In this document: positions 1 to 6,907 of the stretch, piece by piece
Layout of the letters: each line of letters starts with the position of its first letter
Position numbering within the stretch: position 1 is the first letter of the stretch
Source: Pseudomonas chlororaphis
GTDB lineage: Bacteria; Pseudomonadota; Gammaproteobacteria; Pseudomonadales; Pseudomonadaceae
DNA length: 64,000 nt
Assembly (NCBI RefSeq): GCF_001921865.1
Contig: NZ_MSCT01000024.1
Location: 124,001 to 188,000, forward strand
Direction: 5' to 3'
The notes under the pieces: model-generated
Seen by the model: the letters and a program-made list of their open reading frames with translations, nothing else
Databases searched by the model: none
What the model was told of the DNA's origin: nothing
Translations under genes and position numbers: made by a program

Positions 1-383
1 TTCTGGGTGTCCTGCTGGACGTCGGCGTTCATCTTCTGCAGGCGGGTGCTGGTGTTGGCGTACTCGCTGCGGCGCTGGTCCAGGTAGTAGTTGGCGCCCA
101 TGGCCACGCCACAGGCGGCGATGCCCGCGGCGACGGCGCAGACCGCCTTGTTGTTGCTGTTGGACAGCGCGCAGCTCAGGATGCCGACGCCGGCGCCGAC
201 GGCGCAGGCCTGATAGCCGGACTTGCTGAAGAACTGCGCGTCGTTGCCCTGGGTCAGGCGCGGGTCGGCGCCGTCGCCGCCGAGCATGGAGCTACCGGTA
301 CTGGCGCAACCGCCCAGCAGCAGGCTGGCGGCGAGGGTGAAAGCGATCTGTAGCTTGAAGCGAGTCCAAAGGCTGCGCGACAT
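1..383 (-). CDS. Lipoprotein, TagQ-like (3' end outside window)
   Basis: The reading frame starts at an ATG at 383 with an AGGAG ribosome site about 8 nt upstream and runs off the left edge, so only about 127 N-terminal residues are visible. The N-terminus is a lipoprotein signal: basic start, hydrophobic stretch, then a lipobox LLGGC with Cys26 as the lipidated residue. A Gly/Ala/Cys-rich hydrophobic segment (about residues 56-90) follows, resembling a glycine-zipper hairpin. It is the last visible gene of the srf polycistron, 51 nt after the FGE-like gene. In the H1 T6SS of P. aeruginosa the equivalent position is held by the outer-membrane lipoprotein TagQ. Assignment as TagQ-like rests on lipobox and position, not on a sequence match I can verify. 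Confidence 0.7.
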   Translation of the reverse strand, partial: MSRSLWTRFKLQIAFTLAASLLLGGCASTGSSMLGGDGADPRLTQGNDAQFFSKSGYQACAVGAGVGILSCALSNSNNKAVCAVAAGIAACGVAMGANYYLDQRRSEYANTSTRLQKMNADVQQDTQ

Positions 384-434
384 GGTGGTGCTCCTGGTTA
401 ACGGTGTTGGCGTTTTTAGCGCTGTTGGCATTTC

Positions 435-1973
435 TTATTGGGTCACCGACTTGCAGCTTTTCAGCCAGGCCTCGGTGTCGATCTTCTGTTTTTGCAGGAA
501 GGCTTTCTGGTTGGCCCAGTGGGTGCGCAGGTACGGCTTGAGGTCTTGCAGTTGCTTGTTGCGCGAGATGATCTCTTCCATCACCGGCACTTGCGGCTCG
601 ATCAGCGGCTGGCCGTACAGCGACGCCGACTCCACCAGGCTGCTGGCGTAGTAGCGGCTGAGTTTGTGCAGGCGGTCCTTCTGTTCGTCGAGCTTGCCCT
701 TGCGCATGTCGCAGGTGCTGTCCTTCTCGGCCGACTCGCAGTTGAGGGCGTAGTTTTTCTGCAGGAAATCCACGTACTGGCCGTCGTCGAGCATCTTGGT
801 GCACAGGAAGGCGCCGAGGTTGAGGCTGGCGCGGATCGCCTGGTCGCGGGTTTCTTCCTGCTGCTGGTTGCTGGCGCGCAGCTGGTTTTCCAGGGCCTGG
901 AGCTTTTCCTTGAGGGCCTTGTCCTCGACGCCCGAGGCCAGGGTGCCCAGGGCCTGGGCGGTACCCGGTGCCGAAGGGGCGGCGGCGCCGGTGCCGAGCT
1001 TCTTCCAGCTGCTTTCGATACTGGCCACCCGGTCGCGGGAAGTCAGGGTCGGCGACACCAGGGCCAGGCGCAGGCCGGTGGTCTTGTTCTTCACCTGGCC
1101 GTCGCTGTTGTAATAGGGCTCTTCCTTGCGCAACGAGGTGCGCAGCTCGGCCTGGGAGGTCAGGTAGTTGCCGCCGCGCACCACATAGCCGCCGGCCTGG
1201 CCGTGCTGGCGGTCGAGCTTGTTCAGGCGGAACGGCTCGAAGATCATTTCGTCGGCGTTGCCCAGCATGTCGTGCAGGCCCAGGGGGTTGGGTTTTTGCA
1301 GGCCGGTCAGTTGCAGCTTGCCGTTGGACGATTGCGCGCCGGCAAACCATTCGTAGGCATTCAGGCCTTCCGGCATCGGGTAGCGTGTATCGCGAAACTC
1401 GGCGGTGCCGACCTCGATCCCGCCGCGGGCGGCGAACTCCCACTCGACCTCGGTCGGCAGCCGCAGGAAACCCAGCGCGCCGTCTTCCTTGGGCAGCTTG
1501 TCGGCGGCGTTCTTGCGTAGCCACAGGTTGTATTTGTCCGCCGCTTCGACGGCCTGGACCCAGCTGATGGCCACTTGCGGCAGGCGCAGCTTGGTCGAGG
1601 CGGTGGGGCAGGTTTCCTCGGTCAGGGCGGCGTATTGCAGCTGGCTCATCTCGTACTTGGCCAGCAGGTAGTAACGCGATTTTTCGCTCTTGGCCCCGGT
1701 GAAGCTGCCGGCGATGAAGGTCGGGCGGGTCTGCTCGACGTAGCCGTACTCCGAGCCGTCCTGGCCGATGTTGGTCGGGTAGTCGTCCAGCGGCCCGGCC
1801 ACCGGAATGAACACCTTGCGAAACACCATCGAGCCTTCGCAGGGCATGGGCAGGACCACGTCGTTGTCCTGGGGCATGGGGTTGTAGAACTTCTCTTCCC
1901 AGCCCGCGGCCGAGGCGTCGAGCAGGTAGCCCAGGCTCAGGGGCAACAGCCAGCCGAAACGTTTATAGCTCAC
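435..1973 (-). CDS. Secreted FGE/SUMF1-fold protein without catalytic cysteines, TagR-like
   Basis: I use the GTG at 1973 (512 aa), which overlaps the permease stop by 11 nt and opens directly into a signal peptide (residues 1-23, cleavage near ASA). A much longer upstream extension is possible but runs through the permease gene. Family hallmarks of the formylglycine-generating-enzyme fold are RLPTEVEWEFAARGG (171-185), NPLGLHDMLGNADEM (229-243), VVRGGNY (264-270) and GLRLAL (300-305). The cysteine pair that forms the FGE active site, expected just after RGG, is absent, so sulfatase-type oxidation is unlikely. Residues from about 330 on look coiled-coil. TagR of the T6SS TagQRST sensor is also a periplasmic FGE-fold protein placed between permease and lipoprotein genes, which is the same position. 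Confidence 0.8.
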   Translation of the reverse strand: MSYKRFGWLLPLSLGYLLDASAAGWEEKFYNPMPQDNDVVLPMPCEGSMVFRKVFIPVAGPLDDYPTNIGQDGSEYGYVEQTRPTFIAGSFTGAKSEKSRYYLLAKYEMSQLQYAALTEETCPTASTKLRLPQVAISWVQAVEAADKYNLWLRKNAADKLPKEDGALGFLRLPTEVEWEFAARGGIEVGTAEFRDTRYPMPEGLNAYEWFAGAQSSNGKLQLTGLQKPNPLGLHDMLGNADEMIFEPFRLNKLDRQHGQAGGYVVRGGNYLTSQAELRTSLRKEEPYYNSDGQVKNKTTGLRLALVSPTLTSRDRVASIESSWKKLGTGAAAPSAPGTAQALGTLASGVEDKALKEKLQALENQLRASNQQQEETRDQAIRASLNLGAFLCTKMLDDGQYVDFLQKNYALNCESAEKDSTCDMRKGKLDEQKDRLHKLSRYYASSLVESASLYGQPLIEPQVPVMEEIISRNKQLQDLKPYLRTHWANQKAFLQKQKIDTEAWLKSCKSVTQ

Positions 1974-3186
1974 GCAGACTCTCCGCAGGTTGGATGCTGA
2001 TGGCGCGTGCAGCGCCGATGACGGCCACCAGCGCAGCGACCAGAAAAGTGATGAGCAGGGCCGCCAGGCCGTGCCAGATCGTAATGTGACAGACAAAGGT
2101 GCCGGTGGCCTGGCTGCTGCCGAGCAGGCTGTCGAACAATTGGCTGCCGACAAAATAGAACCCCAGCCCGCCGAGGTAGCCGGCCAGGCTCAGGAGCAGG
2201 GCCTGCAGCACCACGAAGCCGGCCACCGCCGCGCGGTTGAACCCCAGCAGACGCAGGACCGCGAGGCTCTTGCGCTTGCGATCGATGTTGGCCAGGAAGG
2301 CCCCGACCATCGACGCGACGCAACCGATCAGCGCGGCCAGGGCGATGACCCCGAAGATCAGCCCCAGCACATGGTTGATGGCCTTGACGTTGTCGATGTC
2401 GGCCAGGCGGCTCGAGGTTTCGATGTGCTGCTGGTTTAGCCAGCGTTCCAGATCCGCCACCTGGTCGATGTCGCGGGCATACAGGCGGGCCCGGGCGTAC
2501 AGCGGTTGCAGGCTGCCCAGGGGCTTGCCGCTGTCGACCCCGAATTCGCCGACCTGATAGCCGTCGCGAAAACGCTCCAGGCTCAGCAACAGGTCGGGCG
2601 CGACGAACCCGGCGGCGCGACCGAAGCGCGCGGCGTCGAGGATCGCGATCACCTCCAGCGCCACTTCGCCGCGTTCCTGGTTGCCTTCCAGGCGTCGTTC
2701 GGCGCGCAGGCGCACGCTGTCGCCGACCTTGGCCTGCAAGCGCTGCGCGGCGCGTGCACTGAGGATCACTTGGCGGCCGCTGGGGGCGACCCCGGGCAGG
2801 TCCAGCTGCGGGTCGCCGGCGTCGGTGGGGATGATCTCGGCGTTTTCGACGAAGCGTTGCAGGCCGACGAACAGGTCGGCCTGGGTGTTGAGCGAGCGCG
2901 TCTGGCCGATGGCGAAGCCGGTCTGTGGCTGCTGGCGCAGGCGCTCGATCCAGGCGTTGTCGTAGTTGCCGCTGCTGAGCATCTTCACTTCAAGGTTGCG
3001 CGGGTCGCGCAGCAACTCATCCTGCAACTGGCTGACCACCCCGTGCTTGAGGCCGAACAGCAGCAACAGCGGAGCGATCACCGCCACCAGCGAGGCGGCG
3101 ATGCACAGCGACACCTTGCGGTCGTGCCAGAGGTCTTCGGTGGCCAGCTTGCCGAGCAGGCACAGGCGATCAATCCACAGGTTCAA
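1963..3186 (-). CDS. FtsX/MacB-like ABC transporter permease, TagS-like
   Basis: The start chosen is TTG at 3186, because GGGAG sits 9-13 nt upstream and translation would couple to the ATPase gene, whose stop it overlaps by 17 nt. This gives 407 aa. There is an N-terminal transmembrane helix (around ASLVAVIAPLLLLFGL), a large extracytoplasmic domain of roughly 200 residues, then three hydrophobic helices at the C-terminus (NHVLGLIFGVIALAALIG, the following FVVLQALLLSLAGYLGG, and LAALLITFLVAALVAVIGA). This 1+3 topology is typical of LolC/MacB/FtsX permeases, which move no small solute but transmit force or signal across the inner membrane. It pairs with the ATPase encoded immediately upstream. 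Confidence 0.82.
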   Translation of the reverse strand: MNLWIDRLCLLGKLATEDLWHDRKVSLCIAASLVAVIAPLLLLFGLKHGVVSQLQDELLRDPRNLEVKMLSSGNYDNAWIERLRQQPQTGFAIGQTRSLNTQADLFVGLQRFVENAEIIPTDAGDPQLDLPGVAPSGRQVILSARAAQRLQAKVGDSVRLRAERRLEGNQERGEVALEVIAILDAARFGRAAGFVAPDLLLSLERFRDGYQVGEFGVDSGKPLGSLQPLYARARLYARDIDQVADLERWLNQQHIETSSRLADIDNVKAINHVLGLIFGVIALAALIGCVASMVGAFLANIDRKRKSLAVLRLLGFNRAAVAGFVVLQALLLSLAGYLGGLGFYFVGSQLFDSLLGSSQATGTFVCHITIWHGLAALLITFLVAALVAVIGAARAISIQPAESLREL

Positions 3187-3886
3187 ACAGCGTTTCTCCC
3201 TGACGGCTGGTCGCGCCCAGGCGCGGCAAGCCAAAGTCCTTGAGCAGGGCCCAGTCGTGGGACACCACCAGGGCGCTCAGCCCGAGGCTCGAGACCAGGC
3301 TCAGCAGCAGCTCGAACAGCCGCCTGGCGCTATGGGGATCGAGGGCGGCAGTGGGTTCGTCGGCCAGCAGCAACAGCGGCTCGTGGGCGATCGCGCGCAC
3401 GCAAGCGACCCGCTGGCGCTCGCCGATCGACAGGGCCTGCGGGCGTTTGTCCAGCAGGGTTTGCAGGCGCAGGGTGGCGATGGCCTGGTCGACGTGTTCG
3501 CTGTGCAGCGGCATGCCGAGCAGGCGGCGAGGCAGGAGGATATTGTCGCGGACGCTGAGAAAGGGCAGCAGGCCGCCGCTTTGCAGGATGAACCCCAGGT
3601 AGCGCGAGCGCACCGCGGCCAGGGCCGGCTGGTCGTCGGCGGCGAGCAGCTGGCCGATGTCCAGCGGCGCCGCGGCCGGCGAATCCGCGGGGCTCAGGCT
3701 GAAGCGCTGCAGCTCCACCGGCCGCAGCAGCAGGCCGATGGCTTCCAGCAGGGTGCTTTTGCCGCAGCCGCTTTCGCCGGTGATGGCGAGGATCTGGCCG
3801 CTGCCAATGCTCAGCTCCGGCAGGCGCACCTGATGCGCCTGGGCGCCTTCGCCCCGGCGCACCAGCAGGTTCTTGATATCCAGCAT
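3170..3886 (-). CDS. ABC ATPase of LolD/MacB type, TagT-like
   Basis: The protein is 238 aa and has the complete ABC ATPase set: Walker A GESGCGKS (37-44), Q-loop FILQSGG (about 99-105), signature LSIGE (152-156), Walker B LLLLADEP (171-178) and a switch His in VVSHDW. It is short, with no membrane segment, as in LolD, FtsE and MacB-type ATPases. The gene begins 10 nt after the vWA gene ends, and its end overlaps the FtsX-like permease start, so the two should form one complex. In T6SS clusters this ATPase/permease pair is TagT/TagS. Confidence 0.87.
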   Translation of the reverse strand: MLDIKNLLVRRGEGAQAHQVRLPELSIGSGQILAITGESGCGKSTLLEAIGLLLRPVELQRFSLSPADSPAAAPLDIGQLLAADDQPALAAVRSRYLGFILQSGGLLPFLSVRDNILLPRRLLGMPLHSEHVDQAIATLRLQTLLDKRPQALSIGERQRVACVRAIAHEPLLLLADEPTAALDPHSARRLFELLLSLVSSLGLSALVVSHDWALLKDFGLPRLGATSRQGETLFEPVD

Positions 3887-3896
3887 GGGCGTCTCG

Positions 3897-5891
3897 TTAA
3901 GGCATCATTTCCAGCGGCACCGGGTAGACGTTGTCCCGGGCGTCGCTGTCTTTGGCCAGGGCCACCCAACGGTCGACGTCGGCGTTGTAACGCTGGTAGT
4001 GACGCAGTTTGGTGTTCAGCGTCCGGATGAATTTCTCCTGGGCCAGGCCATCCCAGCTCTTCCAGGTTTCCTCGTCCAGGTTCAACACCTCGCTCTGGTA
4101 CGGCAGGTCTTCCAGGTACTCGCCGAGCACGCCCATTTCGGCGAGCTTGGCGTTGCCGTTCTGTTTCAGCTGGTTGGGGTCGGCGCCCATGGTGGCGGCC
4201 ACCGAGCGCAGGCGCTCGAACATTTCGGTCGGCGAAATCAGGCCTTCGTTGGCGGCGTCGAGGATCTTCTTCAGCACGTCGCTGAGGTCGCTGAGCTGGG
4301 CCTTGGTCAGCAGCACGCGGACGTCGGTGGTGGGGATGTTCTGCTTGATCAGGTCGCGGTCGGTGATCCAGGCCTGGAACACCGGCGGCGCCTTGCTGTT
4401 GGTCTTCTCGCCGAGGTAGGCCAGCTGCATGGCGTGGCCGATCAGCGCGGCGTCCTCGAGCATTTTCTTCTCGGCCGGGTCCTGCTTGGCGTTGAGGGCG
4501 CTGCCGATGGCGTCTTCGCCCATGTACGCGGCTTTCACCTGGGAGGTGATGGCGGTGGCCAGGGCATCGACCTTGCGGCCGAAGGCCTGCACGTCGCCGG
4601 CGTCGACCGGGTAGTACAGCGAAGTGTTGGTGCCCGGGTAGGTCGACAGGTTCTGGTACTGCGCCTCGGCCTTGCTGTGGTCCTTGAGCCCCGCCGGGGT
4701 CTTGAGGTGCAGGGTGTAGATGGCCACGCCGGGCTTGGCCGCTTCGAGGCGCACCTGGGTGGCGCTGAGGCCGGTGTTGGAGAGCTTCTCGTCGCCCTCG
4801 ATGGCCCCGGCGTCGGTGATCAGCACCACGTAACGGGCGCCGAACTGGCTCCAGTCGACCTGGTCGATGCTGTGCATGACGCCGGCATAGGCGTCCTCGT
4901 CGAAGCTGCTGCTGGAGACCTTGGCCTGCTTCAGGTCGGCGACCTTGGCCAGGAAGTCGGCGCTGTCTTTGACCTGGTTGGGGTCGGCGTACATCTTGCT
5001 GACGTACTCCAGACCCGGCACCGCCTTGGTGCTGGAGCGGAAGGCGATCAGGCCGAACTTGACCTGCTTGCCCAGGTTCTGCGACTCGATCTGCTGGTAG
5101 ACCTTGCGGATCGCCTCGCGGGTGCGGTCGATGTAGGGGTCCATGGAAATGGTCGAGTCGATGACGAACACCACCGCGGCGCTGAACTCCTTCAACTGGC
5201 TGCTGGTACTGACGTCGCCGCCGGCACCGCCGTTGGCGCCCGTACCGCTGCCGCCCTTGGCGTTCTTGTCGTCGTCCTTGCTGACCGAGGCCACGTTCAG
5301 CAGGCGGGTGCGGAAGCCGCTTTCGGTCATCACTTCTTCGCCGCTGAGAATCGGCAGCAGGTAGAACTGCTTCTGCAGGTCGACGAAGTACTCCGGCTCC
5401 TCGGCCAGCACGCCAGGAGCCTGGGCCCCTTGCTTGAGCTTGGCGCGCAGCGGGGCGACCTTGCTCACCGGGTCCGGCGCGTCGAGGATGCCTTCGACGG
5501 TGGCGCGGTCCTTGAAGAACAGCAGCCGATCGCGGTTGGCCGGGTTGGTGAAGGCCAGGGTCAGCTGCATTTTCCAGTCGGTGGTGCAGCTGGCCGGCAG
5601 CCAGCCGACGGTCTTGCCGTAGCTGTCGGGGCCGACTTTCAGCCACTCGGCATTACCGGCCTGGGCGCGTTCGTACACATAGAAGCGCGAGAAGGTCGGT
5701 TGGGCCTCGCCCGCCGCGCCGCCCGCCGACGGGCTGAGGTGGCAGCCCGGGGTGGTCAGCACGCGCTGGAACAGGGTTTTCTTGCCCGCCTGGATCAACG
5801 GCTGGTCGGCGGCCTGGGCCGGCGCGCCGGCGCCCAGCGCCAGGAGCGCGGCGCCGCAGAGCAGGAAGCGGTTCAGGGATGCGCGACTCAC
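3897..5891 (-). CDS. Secreted von Willebrand factor A domain protein, PpkA-periplasmic-domain-like
   Basis: The start is GTG at 5891, which overlaps the upstream stop as GTGA and has GAGGAG about 9 nt upstream. The open frame continues much further upstream, but that stretch is a shadow of the membrane-protein gene. The 664-aa product has a signal peptide (1-27, AQA cleavage). An N-terminal region with an SH3-like GWLPASC segment (about 96-102) follows, then a Gly-rich linker (about 213-226) and a vWA domain with MIDAS motif D245-S-T-I-S249 and a second metal-site aspartate in VVLITD (D360). In P. aeruginosa PpkA a vWA domain lies in the periplasm behind a kinase domain and a membrane helix. 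Here it is a free secreted protein with no kinase. It is probably the periplasmic partner of the ABC/FGE module. Confidence 0.82.
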   Translation of the reverse strand: MSRASLNRFLLCGAALLALGAGAPAQAADQPLIQAGKKTLFQRVLTTPGCHLSPSAGGAAGEAQPTFSRFYVYERAQAGNAEWLKVGPDSYGKTVGWLPASCTTDWKMQLTLAFTNPANRDRLLFFKDRATVEGILDAPDPVSKVAPLRAKLKQGAQAPGVLAEEPEYFVDLQKQFYLLPILSGEEVMTESGFRTRLLNVASVSKDDDKNAKGGSGTGANGGAGGDVSTSSQLKEFSAAVVFVIDSTISMDPYIDRTREAIRKVYQQIESQNLGKQVKFGLIAFRSSTKAVPGLEYVSKMYADPNQVKDSADFLAKVADLKQAKVSSSSFDEDAYAGVMHSIDQVDWSQFGARYVVLITDAGAIEGDEKLSNTGLSATQVRLEAAKPGVAIYTLHLKTPAGLKDHSKAEAQYQNLSTYPGTNTSLYYPVDAGDVQAFGRKVDALATAITSQVKAAYMGEDAIGSALNAKQDPAEKKMLEDAALIGHAMQLAYLGEKTNSKAPPVFQAWITDRDLIKQNIPTTDVRVLLTKAQLSDLSDVLKKILDAANEGLISPTEMFERLRSVAATMGADPNQLKQNGNAKLAEMGVLGEYLEDLPYQSEVLNLDEETWKSWDGLAQEKFIRTLNTKLRHYQRYNADVDRWVALAKDSDARDNVYPVPLEMMP

Positions 5892-6904
5892 TTCTGCAAC
5901 TCCTCGAAGCGCTGTTTGGCTTCCGCGTTGTCCGGCTCGTGGCTGAGGATGGTTTCGTACCAGTAGGCGGCAGTGGCCTTGTCGGGCTCGGCGAAGCAGC
6001 TGCTGGCCTTGTGATATTTGGGGTCGTATTCGTGGGCGTAGGCGCTGGCGATCTGCAGGTCGCCGGCCTGGGCGCGGTTGGCGTACAGGCGCTGGGCCAC
6101 GCCGCAATGGTTGTTGCTCTTGGCCAGGGTGATGATTTCCAGCAACTCGGCGCTGGCTGGCGCGGCCTTGATGCAGGCCTGGACGAAGGTCAGCTCGGGC
6201 TGGCTGCTCATGCTTTCCAGGGTGCAGGCACCGGCTTCGGCGGGAGTGGCGGCGCTGGTGACCGGTACCGGGGCGTCGGGCTTTTTCAGCCAGAACCAGG
6301 CCGCGGCCGCGATCAACAGCGCCAGGATCAGCAGCAATGGCCAGATCCAGCGGCGCTTTTTCTGCTCTGCCGGCGCGGGCGCCAAGGGTTCGGTTTCGCT
6401 GATGGCGAAGCTCGGCTCGGGCGCTGCCGGCTCGGGTTCCGGCTCGGCCAGGGGCAGCTCCGGCAATTGTGGAATCTCCGGGGCGGCGGCTGCCGGGGCG
6501 GCCAGGTGGCCGGCGTCGTAGGTCGAGCGGGTCTGGCCGCCCGCGGTGGACGGCAGCAGGCCGGCGCCGGGGCGAACCACGCCCTTGTCGCTGAAACCCG
6601 GGCCCTGTTCGCGTAGCTCGATCTGGAAGTTGGAGTTGGCGCTGCCTTCCAGCAGCGGATCGACCACCTCGGGACCGGCCTGGGTCTGCAGGGTTTCGCC
6701 GCTGGCGTCCAGGTCGAAGCTGGACACCTGGAACCAGTAGGGATTGTTGCTCCACTGCTGGCCGTTCTGCAGGTAGAAAGCATCCTGGTTGCGCTGGATC
6801 GAGAACTCCAGGTTCTGCGCAACGCCTTGCCATTTCTTCACCGTCAGGCGGGCCTGGCCGGGTGCATTGGGCTCTAACGCGAGCAGGTCGACTCGAATGG
6901 GCAT
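5888..6904 (-). CDS. Single-pass membrane protein of the srf cluster, unknown function
   Basis: The protein is 338 aa. Residues 1-120 form a polar, probably beta-rich cytoplasmic domain. A Pro/Glu/Ala-rich linker (about 135-180) and a KKRR stop-transfer signal come next, then one transmembrane helix (about 186-206). The C-terminal half is presumably periplasmic and contains short helical repeats reminiscent of TPR/Sel1 units, ending in DNAEAKQRFEELQK. I do not recognise a family. It is transcribed between srfC and the vWA gene, 3 nt after the first and overlapping the second. Its topology suits a bridge between cytoplasmic SrfB/SrfC and the periplasmic vWA protein. Confidence 0.75.
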   Translation of the reverse strand: MPIRVDLLALEPNAPGQARLTVKKWQGVAQNLEFSIQRNQDAFYLQNGQQWSNNPYWFQVSSFDLDASGETLQTQAGPEVVDPLLEGSANSNFQIELREQGPGFSDKGVVRPGAGLLPSTAGGQTRSTYDAGHLAAPAAAAPEIPQLPELPLAEPEPEPAAPEPSFAISETEPLAPAPAEQKKRRWIWPLLLILALLIAAAAWFWLKKPDAPVPVTSAATPAEAGACTLESMSSQPELTFVQACIKAAPASAELLEIITLAKSNNHCGVAQRLYANRAQAGDLQIASAYAHEYDPKYHKASSCFAEPDKATAAYWYETILSHEPDNAEAKQRFEELQK

Positions 6905-6907
6905 TGC

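Noticed and set aside
435..2153. 572-codon version of the FGE-like gene
   Set aside because: The extra N-terminus lies within the permease gene and has no signal peptide; the GTG at 1973 gives a clean signal sequence.
3873..5966. Long plus-strand open frame (697 codons) opposite the vWA gene
   Set aside because: It mirrors the codon phase of the real minus-strand gene in GC-rich DNA. It is rich in Gly/Val/Leu/Gln with no domain, and lacks a ribosome site.
3897..6833. 978-codon frame including the vWA protein
   Set aside because: The first 314 codons overlap the membrane-protein gene in another frame and are low-complexity Arg/Ala/Gly. The GTG at 5891 with GAGGAG upstream and a signal peptide is the real start.
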